From JBKECF01 sp047974375 (GTDB lineage: Bacteria; Bacillota; Clostridia; Lachnospirales; CAMZNU01): a stretch of DNA of 28,734 nucleotides. The stretch lies in the NCBI GenBank assembly GCA_047974375.1, contig JBKECF010000005.1:1-28734 (forward strand). Direction: 5' to 3'. A program made the translations under genes and the position numbers. Below the pieces are notes generated by a model, which did not search any database, was not told where the DNA came from, and worked only from the letters and a program-made list of their open reading frames with translations. Positions 9,101-15,583 of this stretch are shown here, one piece after another. The stretch's first letter is position 1; each line of letters begins with the position of its first letter.

Positions 9101-9171
9101 CAGAAACTAAAACTGAAACTAAAACTGAAGAAAAAACTGACGATACAACAACTGAAAAAGATGCTGAATAA
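6106..9171 (+). CDS. Secreted S-layer-like protein with copper-amine-oxidase N1-like stalk domain (1021 aa)
   Basis: The start at 6106 has a GGAGG 8 nt upstream and opens a typical signal peptide: KKR, a hydrophobic stretch, then cleavage probably after VFA (residue 24). The long middle (about 30-860) is acidic, Asp/Asn/Thr/Tyr-rich and beta-type, with no catalytic motif I recognise. Residues 458-469, DYDKNGMIDERD, match a calcium EF-hand/dockerin loop (D1, D3, N5, G6, I8, D12), followed by a weaker DTNNDNVVDDYL. The C-terminal part (about 865-1000) has the copper-amine-oxidase N1 signature VPVRFVSEAFGYDVQWSS and a second half VPFRTVGLALGV; in Clostridia this domain is common in surface proteins and does not imply an oxidase. 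The tail is a Lys/Glu/Thr repeat. Codon use (GGT, GCT, few rare codons) suggests high expression. There is no SLH domain or sortase motif. Confidence 0.85.
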   Translation: MKKRLALALAGVMALSTLPMNVFAGSTNSVSGKVNITSDANLLYDDQAKPGEAFDEPTTKGAVYTYGSKALNFNPFEFSNSEAKATIDSYLNSPTLTVNPTSTLRENTSFTLYLRYATWAINNDLLGFGINAEENIDNGKTDDVYAQLMAAVNSNNLVYAGDPAAAAAKDDGKYIVGGENTTYTEEPDFTVEFSNTNETQLFVHIKKEMEQELKGSDWDFDFPIIAYGTNDDDDYIVGVDGETSSVTDGEYVFGTQLQGATTATVNGADTSRYGTKFDLTVTENATGTFEGDEVIKFYLPNGFEYSSIGDNVDTNDGGNIVTLKKGSEGTLVVPEQIKYDNTKTAPVAKYEVSDNGRILTLKFEDLKGTESGLAAFVLRDLYVVGTNDKYGRDITMDITGNNNVTSINDIVIGRYEDYGIIFKTVKEEVPTLYNGRLAFYPISGYGDGEKVTEKSRIDYDKNGMIDERDKVVDTNNDNVVDDYLYATSTGLLRGDKIVIADDGDAFDADKVKEIDTDGMSTYEDYHKTATIHFAEQVGDSWWSERETKFKVPAGMKIVGFKMENVENIRYRGQDLEAIVEGNNAIYKGADDDDIYYYAGNIDEEANSWGYFEDDYQTFVLANLSTPSERSYYSDQSTYYENYADTNRYGQFDITFYVAAEAEVAGDVMVELGGSAINCDPLDPVKVAVMETPFEVETEVTNVEIGYQKYNTANIQVKETENGRFNADEEIYLQIDTKSTAGDGDDDTSIPLKSAEFEVVAGDMEITDDATSGRGQYGYVKVYEASSKDDPSTIKVYDVSFGIDRTVAETNDEPFDVQVTTDHKDNAIGSVSDNIRFGDYDRDYMNIATSGQGTENTVEVAVTVGDANVLINGKTTEMTYSNGQSAESYNDNGSIMVPVRFVSEAFGYDVQWSSVGEVVTIFKDAEGSVQFPVNKTYYVDSFGKQIPNHNDAKTVNVVDPSTGAGTVYVPFRTVGLALGVPSDRIVWDADTQTGYYNYNAETKTETKTEEKTDDTTTEKDAE

Positions 9172-9183
9172 TTAGTTTTTATG

Positions 9184-9212
9184 AAAGACCTCCCTCGGGA
9201 GGTCTTTTTTTT
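9184..9212 (+). terminator. Intrinsic terminator of the stalk-domain protein gene
   Basis: AAAGACCTCC (9184-9193), CTCG loop and GGAGGTCTTT (9198-9207), followed by an uninterrupted T-run to 9212, starting 13 nt after the stop codon. Confidence 0.95.
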
Positions 9213-9225
9213 GGTTGTAAAAGAG

Positions 9226-9254
9226 TGGAAAAAATATGGGTGGTGTAGTATAAT
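9226..9254 (+). promoter_or_regulatory. Possible promoter ahead of the Rpn remnant and Rpn gene
   Basis: TGGAAA (9226-9231), a 17-bp spacer and TATAAT (9249-9254). The -35 is weak, the -10 perfect. It precedes the remnant at 9300-9362 and the intact gene at 9376. Confidence 0.4.
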
Positions 9255-9299
9255 AACATAAAGGGACAAGGGCATGAGAAGTATTAACTTTTGCCTTAG

Positions 9300-9362
9300 G
9301 AATTGATACTAGAAGCGGTTAACATATCTTTAGAGAAATTAAATAGCTTAAAGCTGAATTGA
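9300..9362 (+). pseudogene. 3' remnant of a second Rpn-family nuclease gene
   Basis: Translated in frame, this stretch gives ELILEAVNISLEKLNSLK, then LN and TGA. The first 18 residues are identical to the end of the intact Rpn protein encoded at 10195-10248. At DNA level 47 of 54 bases match, and all seven differences are synonymous. Further upstream, ATGAGAAGTATTA (9274-9286) resembles the intact gene's start (ATGAGAATATTA) but with an extra G, so a start-to-end internal deletion is possible, though that part of the alignment is ambiguous. The stop lies 13 nt before the intact gene's ATG. Confidence 0.8.
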
Positions 9363-9375
9363 AAAGAGAGATAAA

Positions 9376-10257
9376 ATGAGAATATTATCACCGAAAAACG
9401 ATTATTTATTTAAACTAATATTTTTTGACGAAAAAGATAAAAATAGTATTTTAAAGAACTTACTACAAGACTGCATAGGTTTTGACAACAAACAAGTAGA
9501 AGAAATAACATTGTTAGATCGAACGTTGGATAAAGAATATGAGCTGGACAAAATAATAATATTTGATGTAAATGTAACGCTGTCAGATGGTACTTTAGTA
9601 AATGTAGAAATACAAAAACTAAGGCAAGTAGATTATATTGAGCGTAGCATATACTATACATGCAGACGTTTAAGTAGACAGGGTGCAAAAGGGTTTCAAT
9701 ATGGCGAGTTAAAAAATACAATAGCCTTAAATATAATAGACTTTAACTTGTTTCCAGATACGGAAGAAATATATAGTATATTTGAATTAAAAGAAAGATA
9801 CAGAAATGAGTTGTTAAGTGAAAAGATAAGAATAGACTTTTTAGAACTAAAGAAGATGGATTTAGAAGAGCTAAAAAGTGGGAATAAAAAGCAACTGTGG
9901 GCAAAATATTTAAATGCTGAAAGTGAGGATGATCTAATGGAACTAAGAGTAATGGACAAAAGGTTCGACGAACCAGTAGAAAAACTAATAAACTTAAGTG
10001 CAGACCCAACAATATTAACGGAGTATGAAATACGAGAACGCCAAAGAATGGACGAGTATGCTAGGATAAAGTATGGTGAAATAGAAGGCCATAAACGTGG
10101 GCTGAAAGAAGGCATGGAAAAAGGTATGGAAAAAGGCATGGAAAAAGGTATAACAGAAGTGGTGAAAAGAATGCTACTCCTAGGCTTAAGCGATGAATTA
10201 ATATTAGAAGCTGTTAATATATCCTTGGAAAAATTAAATAGCTTAAAGTCTGTGTAA
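9376..10257 (+). CDS. Rpn-family recombination-promoting nuclease / PD-(D/E)XK transposase-like protein (293 aa)
   Basis: The N-terminus (SPKNDYLFKLIFFDE) and the following nuclease fold match the PD-(D/E)XK 'putative transposase' family. Candidate active-site residues are D64, E78 and Q80 in FDVNVTLSDGTLVNVEIQ, followed by the conserved R90/Y93-Y94 segment. E. coli Rpn relatives are DNA endonucleases that raise RecA-independent recombination; the role here is inferred. A charged helical region ends in three 12-nt repeats (10111-10146) encoding G-M-E-K units, which can expand or contract in frame, and a short helical tail. The start has only a weak AGAGAG site. The gene follows directly on the tail of a lost paralogue. 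It lies between a surface-protein gene and a housekeeping cluster, with its own terminator. No terminal inverted repeats were seen around it. Confidence 0.85.
   Translation: MRILSPKNDYLFKLIFFDEKDKNSILKNLLQDCIGFDNKQVEEITLLDRTLDKEYELDKIIIFDVNVTLSDGTLVNVEIQKLRQVDYIERSIYYTCRRLSRQGAKGFQYGELKNTIALNIIDFNLFPDTEEIYSIFELKERYRNELLSEKIRIDFLELKKMDLEELKSGNKKQLWAKYLNAESEDDLMELRVMDKRFDEPVEKLINLSADPTILTEYEIRERQRMDEYARIKYGEIEGHKRGLKEGMEKGMEKGMEKGITEVVKRMLLLGLSDELILEAVNISLEKLNSLKSV
10111..10146 (+). repeat. Three tandem 12-nt repeats inside the Rpn gene
   Basis: Units GGCATGGAAAAA, GGTATGGAAAAA and GGCATGGAAAAA encode G-M-E-K three times in a charged helix near the C-terminus. Copy number can change without breaking the frame. 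Confidence 0.9.
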
Positions 10258-10269
10258 GGAATAAATAAG

Positions 10270-10310
10270 AAATGGGTTGCTTGAAACAAAAAACAGGCAA
10301 TCCATTTTTT
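10270..10310 (+). terminator. Intrinsic terminator of the Rpn gene
   Basis: Arm 10270-10283 (AAATGGGTTGCTTG) pairs with 10294-10307 (CAGGCAATCCATTT), 14 bp including two G-U pairs, around an A-rich loop. The T-run extends to 10310. Confidence 0.85.
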
Positions 10311-10345
10311 GTAAGTTTATTAAAATTCCTGTAAGGTAAAAAAAT

Positions 10346-10374
10346 TTGAAAGATTTACATAAAAATATTATAAT
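10346..10374 (+). promoter_or_regulatory. Promoter of the DUF1904-uppS-cdsA-dxr-rseP-khpA cluster
   Basis: TTGAAA (10346-10351), a 17-bp spacer and TATAAT (10369-10374). Predicted start near 10381 leaves a leader of about 116 nt before the ATG at 10497. No riboswitch or terminator fold is evident in that leader. Confidence 0.7.
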
Positions 10375-10496
10375 TAAAGCACAGAAGATACAAAGTAAAA
10401 TAATGAATTAAAATTGAGTAAATTATGGAAGATGAAAGAAGAAAAATATGAGTTAAAAACAAATGCTCGTGGAAAAAATAAAAAGGAGATATAAAA

Positions 10497-10823
10497 ATGC
10501 CGCATTTAACTTTTAAAAATGTTAATAATTTGGAAAAAAATGATATAGTAAAAATGTGTAACAACTTAAGTGAAATTGTGGAGTGCCCAAAAGATTGGTT
10601 TACTTTCAATTTTATTAATGATGTAGAAACGTATATTTACACAGGGGAGTTAACTAAAGAGATTATTTTAATAGATGTAAGTTGGTTTCCAAGAAGTGAA
10701 GAAGTGCAAGGCAAAGTTGTAGAATGCTTGACTTCTACCATTAAAAATAAAAACAAAAAGGAAAATTTAGAAATAATAACAATGTTTACAGAACTAGATA
10801 GAAATAAATATTACGAATCGTAG
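10497..10823 (+). CDS. DUF1904 / tautomerase-like small protein (108 aa)
   Basis: A small soluble protein starting Met-Pro (MPHLTF). The features NLSEIVECPKDWFTF, WFPRSEEVQGKV and the ending TELDRNKYYES fit the DUF1904 family of Bacillota. That family is related in fold to 4-oxalocrotonate tautomerases, which use Pro2 as catalytic base after Met removal. Neither substrate nor reaction is known, so a tautomerase role is only an inference from Pro2. AAGGAG sits 9 nt before the ATG. It is first in the transcript that continues into uppS 14 nt later, a place usually taken by frr or pyrH, so co-transcription may be incidental. Confidence 0.7.
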   Translation: MPHLTFKNVNNLEKNDIVKMCNNLSEIVECPKDWFTFNFINDVETYIYTGELTKEIILIDVSWFPRSEEVQGKVVECLTSTIKNKNKKENLEIITMFTELDRNKYYES

Positions 10824-10837
10824 TTATGGAGTAGATT

Positions 10838-11515
10838 ATGAATGTTCCAAATCATATAGCAATAATAATGGACGGCAATGGAAGATGGGCGAAAGGTAAA
10901 TTTTTACCCAAGAAAGCAGGGCACAAAAAGGGTGCAGAAACGTTATTGGATATTTCCAAATATTGCAATGCAATAGGGGTTAAATATTTAACAGTTTACG
11001 CATTTTCTACAGAAAATTGGAAAAGGGACGAAAAAGAAGTAAATACCCTTATGGATCTCTTGAACACATATTTAGATGAGTTTTTTATCACATCTAATGC
11101 AGATAATGCTCGTGTTACAGTAATAGGGGATGTTAGTGGTTTAAGTATTAAACTGCAAGATAAAATATCTAAAGTAATAGAAGCTACAAAATATAACAAG
11201 GGTCTAACTACTGTTATAGCTATTAATTATGGTGGCAGAGATGAAATAATTCGTACGGCCAAAAAATTAGTGGCAACAGGCATGGAGATAAACGAGGAAA
11301 ATTTTTCGAAAAATTTGGATTTACATATGCCAGATCCAGATTTATTAATCCGTACAAGTAATGAGTTAAGGCTAAGTAATTTTTTACTATGGCAATTAGC
11401 TTATAGCGAGTTTTATTTTACGGATGTTCTTTGGCCAGATTTTTCTAGAAAAGATTTAGACGATGCAATTGAAGAATTTAATAAAAGAAATAGACGATAT
11501 GGAGGACGGAAATGA
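10838..11515 (+). CDS. uppS: Isoprenyl transferase (undecaprenyl diphosphate synthase)
   Basis: Condenses isopentenyl diphosphate onto farnesyl diphosphate to make the C55 lipid carrier for cell-wall synthesis. The cis-prenyltransferase hallmarks are present: HIAIIMDGNGRWAK with catalytic Asp12, the central FSTENWKR segment, and the C-terminal ELRLSNFLLWQLAYSEFYF. At 225 residues it is slightly short of the usual 240-250. One oddity is the conserved RTSGE(L/Q)R motif, here RTSNELR (Gly to Asn). The stop codon overlaps the cdsA start by 4 nt (ATGA), giving translational coupling. Isoprenoid precursor supply by dxr is encoded two genes downstream. Confidence 0.95.
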   Translation: MNVPNHIAIIMDGNGRWAKGKFLPKKAGHKKGAETLLDISKYCNAIGVKYLTVYAFSTENWKRDEKEVNTLMDLLNTYLDEFFITSNADNARVTVIGDVSGLSIKLQDKISKVIEATKYNKGLTTVIAINYGGRDEIIRTAKKLVATGMEINEENFSKNLDLHMPDPDLLIRTSNELRLSNFLLWQLAYSEFYFTDVLWPDFSRKDLDDAIEEFNKRNRRYGGRK

Positions 11516-12318
11516 AAACTCGTGTTATATATGGTATTGTATTAGCTGTGGTGATTATTACTTTAACAATAGTAGGTGACACAGCAATGAAGTTGGCATT
11601 ACTTATTATTTCCTTAATTGGTTTACAAGAGTTTTATAAAGCTGTAAAAGGCAATAATCAATTGGATTTTATTGGATATGGTGCAACGGTGCTGTATTAT
11701 GCCCTTTTTACTACAGGCATTAACAATTTTTATATGATATTAAATACAGGTTTATTACTAATTTTATTGGCTTTTATGGTAATAAAACATCCTAAGTTTA
11801 CAATAGATGAAATTGCTTGTACTTTTTTAGGGTTTATATATATTCCTGTTTTATTTTCGACAGTTTATTTAATCCGCGTAAGCGAATATGGATTTTATTT
11901 AGTTTGGCTTACTTTTATAACAGCTTTTTTTACTGATATAATGGCATACTTTACAGGGGTAAGGTTTGGTAAAAGGAAATTAGCTCCAGTATTAAGTCCG
12001 AATAAAACTGTAGAAGGCTCTATAGGTGGCATTGTAGGAACGACTGTAGCCTCTTTATTATATGGATTGGTGTTAAGCTTTTTAATAAATGACCTAGGGG
12101 GAGTGAATCCTTTTATTTTTTCCATAACAGTAGGATTTTTTTGTAGCATATTTGCCCAGTTTGGAGACTTGGCTGCATCTTCTATAAAACGTTCCAAAAA
12201 TATAAAGGACTATGGAAATTTAATTCCTGGCCATGGTGGTATTGTAGATAGATTTGATAGTATTTTTTTTACATCTACTACAATATACATAGTTATGGAA
12301 TTCTTCAATTTAATTTAA
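11512..12318 (+). CDS. cdsA: Phosphatidate cytidylyltransferase
   Basis: Integral membrane enzyme that makes CDP-diacylglycerol from phosphatidic acid and CTP, the branch point to phosphatidylglycerol and other phospholipids. The protein (268 aa) has about seven or eight hydrophobic helices. It carries the CdsA features KRKLAPVLSPNKTVEGSIGG and the C-terminal signature HGGIVDRFDS with the metal-binding aspartates. The start ATG overlaps the uppS stop and dxr begins 22 nt after its stop. The order uppS-cdsA-dxr-rseP is conserved in Bacillota, which supports the assignment. Confidence 0.96.
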   Translation: MKTRVIYGIVLAVVIITLTIVGDTAMKLALLIISLIGLQEFYKAVKGNNQLDFIGYGATVLYYALFTTGINNFYMILNTGLLLILLAFMVIKHPKFTIDEIACTFLGFIYIPVLFSTVYLIRVSEYGFYLVWLTFITAFFTDIMAYFTGVRFGKRKLAPVLSPNKTVEGSIGGIVGTTVASLLYGLVLSFLINDLGGVNPFIFSITVGFFCSIFAQFGDLAASSIKRSKNIKDYGNLIPGHGGIVDRFDSIFFTSTTIYIVMEFFNLI

Positions 12319-12340
12319 CTTATTGAAATAGAGGTGTTTT

Positions 12341-13456
12341 ATGAATGTATGTATACTAGGTTCTACTGGCTCTATTGGTACACAGGCAATAGAAGTTGCT
12401 AAAAATTTAAATTTGAATATAATAGCCATTAGTGGTCATAAAAATATAGAGCTACTTGAAAAACAAATTGCAGAAGTGCAACCGAAGTACGTTGTAGTTA
12501 CGGATGATAAATCCTATAAATATTTAAAAAATAAAAAAAATAATTATAAAATTTTGTACGGCATGGAAGGTCTACTAGAAATTGTATCTTTGCAAGAAGT
12601 GGATATTGTGTTAAATTCGCTGGTAGGTAATATAGGTTTAAAACCAACAGTCCACGGCATAAAAAATAGCAAAAATATAGCTCTTGCTAATAAAGAAACT
12701 TTAGTTACTGCAGGCGAATTTATAATGCCTTTAGTAAAAGAAAAAAATGTTAAATTGTTACCAGTAGATAGCGAACATAGTGCTATATTTCAGTGTCTAC
12801 AAGGCAATGAGCAAAATAAAATAGAAAGAATTCATTTAACTGCATCGGGCGGACCTTTTAGAAATTTAGCAAAAGAGGAATTGGAAAATGTAACAGTAGA
12901 ACAAGCCTTAAAGCATCCGAATTGGTCCATGGGTGCAAAAATAACTATAGATTCCGCTAGCTTGATGAATAAAGGCCTTGAAGTAATTGAGGCCAAACAT
13001 TTATTTGATTTGGACGTAAGTAATATAAACGTAGTTGTTCACCCTGAAAGTATTATACATTCCATGGTGGAATATGAGGATTCTTCAATAATAGCACAGC
13101 TGGGCGAACCAGATATGAAGGTGCCGATACAATACGCTTTTACCTATCCCAATAGAGTGAGAAATAATTTTAAAAGGCTGAATTTTTTGGAAATAGGCTC
13201 TTTAACCTTTGAAAAAGCTAGCATGGAAAAGTTTCCTTGTTTAAAACTAGCCTTTCAAGCAATTGAAGAAGGTGGACTGGTACCAACTGTACTTAACGCG
13301 GCTAACGAAGTAGCAGTTGCAAAATTTTTAGCTAAAGAAATTGCCTTTACAGATATACCGAAATATATTTATAATAAAATTAATGAATTTAAAAAATATA
13401 ATTATAATTTTACATTAGAGAATATTTTCGTAGTAGATGAGTGGGCTAGAAAGTAG
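12341..13456 (+). CDS. dxr: 1-deoxy-D-xylulose 5-phosphate reductoisomerase
   Basis: Converts DXP to 2-C-methyl-D-erythritol 4-phosphate with NADPH, the committed step of the non-mevalonate pathway that feeds UppS. Evidence: the N-terminal dinucleotide motif GSTGSIGTQA (residues 7-16), the metal/substrate segment PVDSEHSAIFQCL, the flexible-loop region around HPNWSMGAKITIDSASLMNKGLEVIEA split over the conserved Ser/Asn/Lys/Glu positions, and HPESIIHSMVEY. The length of 371 aa is within the family range of about 380-400. The start has GAGGTG upstream. The rseP ATG follows after only 6 nt. No ispG follows rseP, unlike many relatives. Confidence 0.96.
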   Translation: MNVCILGSTGSIGTQAIEVAKNLNLNIIAISGHKNIELLEKQIAEVQPKYVVVTDDKSYKYLKNKKNNYKILYGMEGLLEIVSLQEVDIVLNSLVGNIGLKPTVHGIKNSKNIALANKETLVTAGEFIMPLVKEKNVKLLPVDSEHSAIFQCLQGNEQNKIERIHLTASGGPFRNLAKEELENVTVEQALKHPNWSMGAKITIDSASLMNKGLEVIEAKHLFDLDVSNINVVVHPESIIHSMVEYEDSSIIAQLGEPDMKVPIQYAFTYPNRVRNNFKRLNFLEIGSLTFEKASMEKFPCLKLAFQAIEEGGLVPTVLNAANEVAVAKFLAKEIAFTDIPKYIYNKINEFKKYNYNFTLENIFVVDEWARK

Positions 13457-13462
13457 GGAAAA

Positions 13463-14530
13463 ATGTCGATTATACTAACTATATTAATTTTTGGAGTAGT
13501 GGTGTTAGTTCATGAAGCTGGCCATTTACTTATGGCGAAAAAAAACGGCGTATACGTAGAGGAATTCGCCATAGGGATGGGTCCTTTGCTCCTAAAAAAA
13601 CAAGGGAAGGAAACTTTATATACTTTGCGAGCTTTACCTATTGGCGGTTTTTGCAAAATGGTAGGTGAAGATGAAGAGGTAGATGAAGAGATATTATATA
13701 CAATAGGTAAAAACAGAGCCTTTACCGATAAAACAGTATGGCAACGTATACAAATAATTGTAGGTGGTGCTTTATTTAACTTTATATTTGCTATACTAGT
13801 TTTTGTGGTAATATTTGGTGTAAGTGGCATAACAACAGCTAAAATAGGTGGAATTGCCGAAAATTATCCGGCACAAAAAGCAGGAATGATGGAGGGCGAT
13901 GAAATTTTAAGTATTAACAATAGTAAAGTTAGTACTTACTTTGATGTAATAGGAATAATAGAAAATATAGAAGATCCAAATGTAAATGTGGCATATAGCC
14001 GTAATGGTGAAAAAATATCAACGGATATGGTATTGCAAGAAGAAGAAAATGGCGATTATAAAATGGGTGTGCAATTTAATGGAGAAAAAGGTTTTTTGTC
14101 TAGGGAGGGTACAGCTGGTTTTATAGAAACAGTAAAATATACTGTTGATTACATAAAGTTTTATGTAAAATATACTCTTATGGCAATAGGGGACTTAATA
14201 ACAGGACAAACTGGGTTAGAACAATTAAGTGGACCTATTGGAATAGCAACAGCTGTAGAACAAGTATATACAGAGGCGGTACAATATAATGTGCAGTTAG
14301 TAGTTTTAAATTTATTTAATTTTATGGCGACAATTAGTTTGGCACTGGGAGTATTTAATATGTTGCCATTTCCGGCTTTAGATGGTGGTAGATTTATTTT
14401 TCTTATTATAGAGGGTATTAGCGGAAAAGCGGTACCCCAAAGATTTGAAACAGCAATACATGTTGTAGGATTTAGTTTTTTAATGCTTCTAGGTATTGTA
14501 GTAGCATTTAATGATATTTTAAAATTATAA
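13463..14530 (+). CDS. rseP: RIP metalloprotease RseP (site-2 protease family, M50)
   Basis: Intramembrane zinc protease that cuts anti-sigma factors and residual signal peptides in the cytoplasmic membrane. Zinc ligands HEAGH lie at residues 17-21 in the first membrane helix, and the third ligand motif NMLPFPALDGGRF lies near the C-terminus. A PDZ domain in the middle includes IGGIAENYPAQKAGMMEGDEI. Four hydrophobic helices are visible. The length of 355 aa is normal. It follows dxr by 6 nt and khpA starts 10 nt after its stop, so all are likely one transcript. Confidence 0.96.
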   Translation: MSIILTILIFGVVVLVHEAGHLLMAKKNGVYVEEFAIGMGPLLLKKQGKETLYTLRALPIGGFCKMVGEDEEVDEEILYTIGKNRAFTDKTVWQRIQIIVGGALFNFIFAILVFVVIFGVSGITTAKIGGIAENYPAQKAGMMEGDEILSINNSKVSTYFDVIGIIENIEDPNVNVAYSRNGEKISTDMVLQEEENGDYKMGVQFNGEKGFLSREGTAGFIETVKYTVDYIKFYVKYTLMAIGDLITGQTGLEQLSGPIGIATAVEQVYTEAVQYNVQLVVLNLFNFMATISLALGVFNMLPFPALDGGRFIFLIIEGISGKAVPQRFETAIHVVGFSFLMLLGIVVAFNDILKL

Positions 14531-14540
14531 TGGAGGAATT

Positions 14541-14774
14541 ATGGAAGAAACTTTAGTATTTATGGCGAAAAAATTAGTAGATAATCCAGAGGAAGTAAGT
14601 GTTATAAGGGAAGTAAAAGAAGACAATACTATTGTGTTAAAACTAAGAGTTGCACAAGAAGATATGGGTAAGGTTATTGGTAAACAAGGAAAAATTGCCA
14701 AAGCCATGCGTTCAATTATTAAAGTAATTGCAATACGAGAAAATCAGCGAGTTGTAGTTGACATAATTGACTAA
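14541..14774 (+). CDS. khpA: KhpA, KH-domain RNA-binding protein
   Basis: A 77-residue single KH domain with the RNA-binding GXXG loop GKQG at residues 47-50, inside MGKVIGKQGKIAKAMRSI. KhpA forms a complex with KhpB/Jag and binds mRNA and sRNA; in streptococci and other Bacillota it affects cell size and division. TGGAGG precedes the ATG at good distance. The gene usually sits between rpsP and rimM; here it follows rseP, so its neighbourhood has been rearranged. A perfect GC-rich hairpin follows the stop codon. Confidence 0.93.
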   Translation: MEETLVFMAKKLVDNPEEVSVIREVKEDNTIVLKLRVAQEDMGKVIGKQGKIAKAMRSIIKVIAIRENQRVVVDIID

Positions 14775-14788
14775 ATATTTGACAACAG

Positions 14789-14826
14789 CACTCCGACCCC
14801 TACCTTTTTAGGTAGGGGTCGGAGTG
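14789..14826. repeat. Perfect 17-bp GC-rich hairpin between khpA and rsuA
   Basis: Arm CACTCCGACCCCTACCT (14789-14805) pairs exactly with 14810-14826 around a TTTT loop. Neither strand has a T-run after the stem, so this is not an ordinary intrinsic terminator. It ends 16 nt before the rsuA ATG. It may be a repetitive palindrome, an RNA-processing or stability element, or a decayed terminator. Confidence 0.9.
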
Positions 14827-14842
14827 TGCGAAATGGAGAACA

Positions 14843-15538
14843 ATGCGATTAGATAAATTATTAGGCGATTATTTAAATTCCAGAAGTAGCGCAAAAAAAG
14901 AAATAAAAAGTGGGAAAGTACTAGTAAATGGAATTACTACTAAAAAAAATGATACTCAAATAAATAAAAATGATATAGTGCTTTATAATGGAAAAGAAGT
15001 AAAAGATGAATTTATTTATTATATGTTAAATAAGCCTAAGGGAGTAGTAAGTGCCACAAGGGATAATGTTTACAAAACCGTAATAGATTTAATAGTAAAT
15101 GAAGATAAAGTAAGAAATTTATTTCCTGTAGGTAGATTAGACGTTGATACAACAGGTTTATTAATTATTACAAATAATGGACAATTTGCCCATAACACTT
15201 TATCGCCAAAAAAACATGTAAGCAAGAAATACTATGTAACACTTAAAAGTGATATACAAGAAAGCTATATTGAAAAATTTAAAGAGGGAATAAAAATTTC
15301 TAACTCAGAACAATGCAAACCAGCTATTTTAGAAATAATAAATACTAAGGAATGCAAACTAGAAATTTTTGAAGGTAAATTTCATCAGGTTAAAAAAATG
15401 TTTTTGGCTGTAGGCAATGAAGTATGTGAACTAAAAAGAATATCCTTTGGTGCTTTAAAATTAGATGAAACTTTAAATGAAGGTGACTACAGGTTACTTA
15501 AAAATGAGGAAAAAGAGTTATTGGAAATTATTGAATAG
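14843..15538 (+). CDS. RsuA/RluB-family rRNA pseudouridine synthase
   Basis: Isomerises a uridine in ribosomal RNA, probably U516 of 16S rRNA (RsuA-like) or a 23S site (RluB-like). An N-terminal S4 RNA-binding domain (about residues 1-55, MRLDKLLGDYLNSRSSAKKE) is followed by the synthase domain. That domain has the motif LNKPKGVVSA and the catalytic-site motif GRLDVDTTGLLI, with Asp100 as the presumed nucleophile. The C-terminal KxxGLLxxxFHQVKKM-like segment (FEGKFHQVKKMFLAVGNEV) is typical. The length of 231 aa fits RsuA better than the longer RluB. The GGAGA site lies close to the hairpin at 14789-14826. The -35 of the next gene's promoter overlaps its last codons. Confidence 0.9.
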   Translation: MRLDKLLGDYLNSRSSAKKEIKSGKVLVNGITTKKNDTQINKNDIVLYNGKEVKDEFIYYMLNKPKGVVSATRDNVYKTVIDLIVNEDKVRNLFPVGRLDVDTTGLLIITNNGQFAHNTLSPKKHVSKKYYVTLKSDIQESYIEKFKEGIKISNSEQCKPAILEIINTKECKLEIFEGKFHQVKKMFLAVGNEVCELKRISFGALKLDETLNEGDYRLLKNEEKELLEIIE

Positions 15539-15559
15539 ATTTATAATTGGGGGTATAAT
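15531..15559 (+). promoter_or_regulatory. Promoter of the activase gene
   Basis: TTGAAT (15531-15536, overlapping the end of the pseudouridine synthase gene), a 17-bp spacer and TATAAT (15554-15559) preceded by GGGG. Predicted start near 15566, inside the palindrome at 15561-15583. Confidence 0.7.
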
Positions 15560-15560
15560 G

Positions 15561-15583
15561 TAAAGAATAATAATTATTCTTTA
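15561..15583. promoter_or_regulatory. Palindromic operator of Fur/PerR type
   Basis: Two perfect 11-bp arms (TAAAGAATAAT and ATTATTCTTTA) around one base. The centre GAATAAT-A-ATTATTC is a 7-1-7 inverted repeat that shares five of seven positions per half with the Fur (TGATAAT-N-ATTATCA) and PerR (TTATAAT-N-ATTATAA) consensus. It covers the predicted transcription start, a position suited to repression. Confidence 0.6.

Noticed and set aside
8710..9171. Copper-dependent amine oxidase activity of the 1021-aa protein
   Set aside because: Only the N1-like stalk domain is present; the catalytic domain with the topaquinone Tyr and copper His residues is absent.
10111..10146. Tandem 12-nt repeats as a CRISPR-like array
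   Set aside because: No spacers; the units are contiguous and encode G-M-E-K repeats within the Rpn protein.
10375..10496. Small gene or riboswitch in the leader of the DUF1904-uppS cluster
   Set aside because: The stretch is A-rich with no strong stems and no open frame with a ribosome binding site of useful length.
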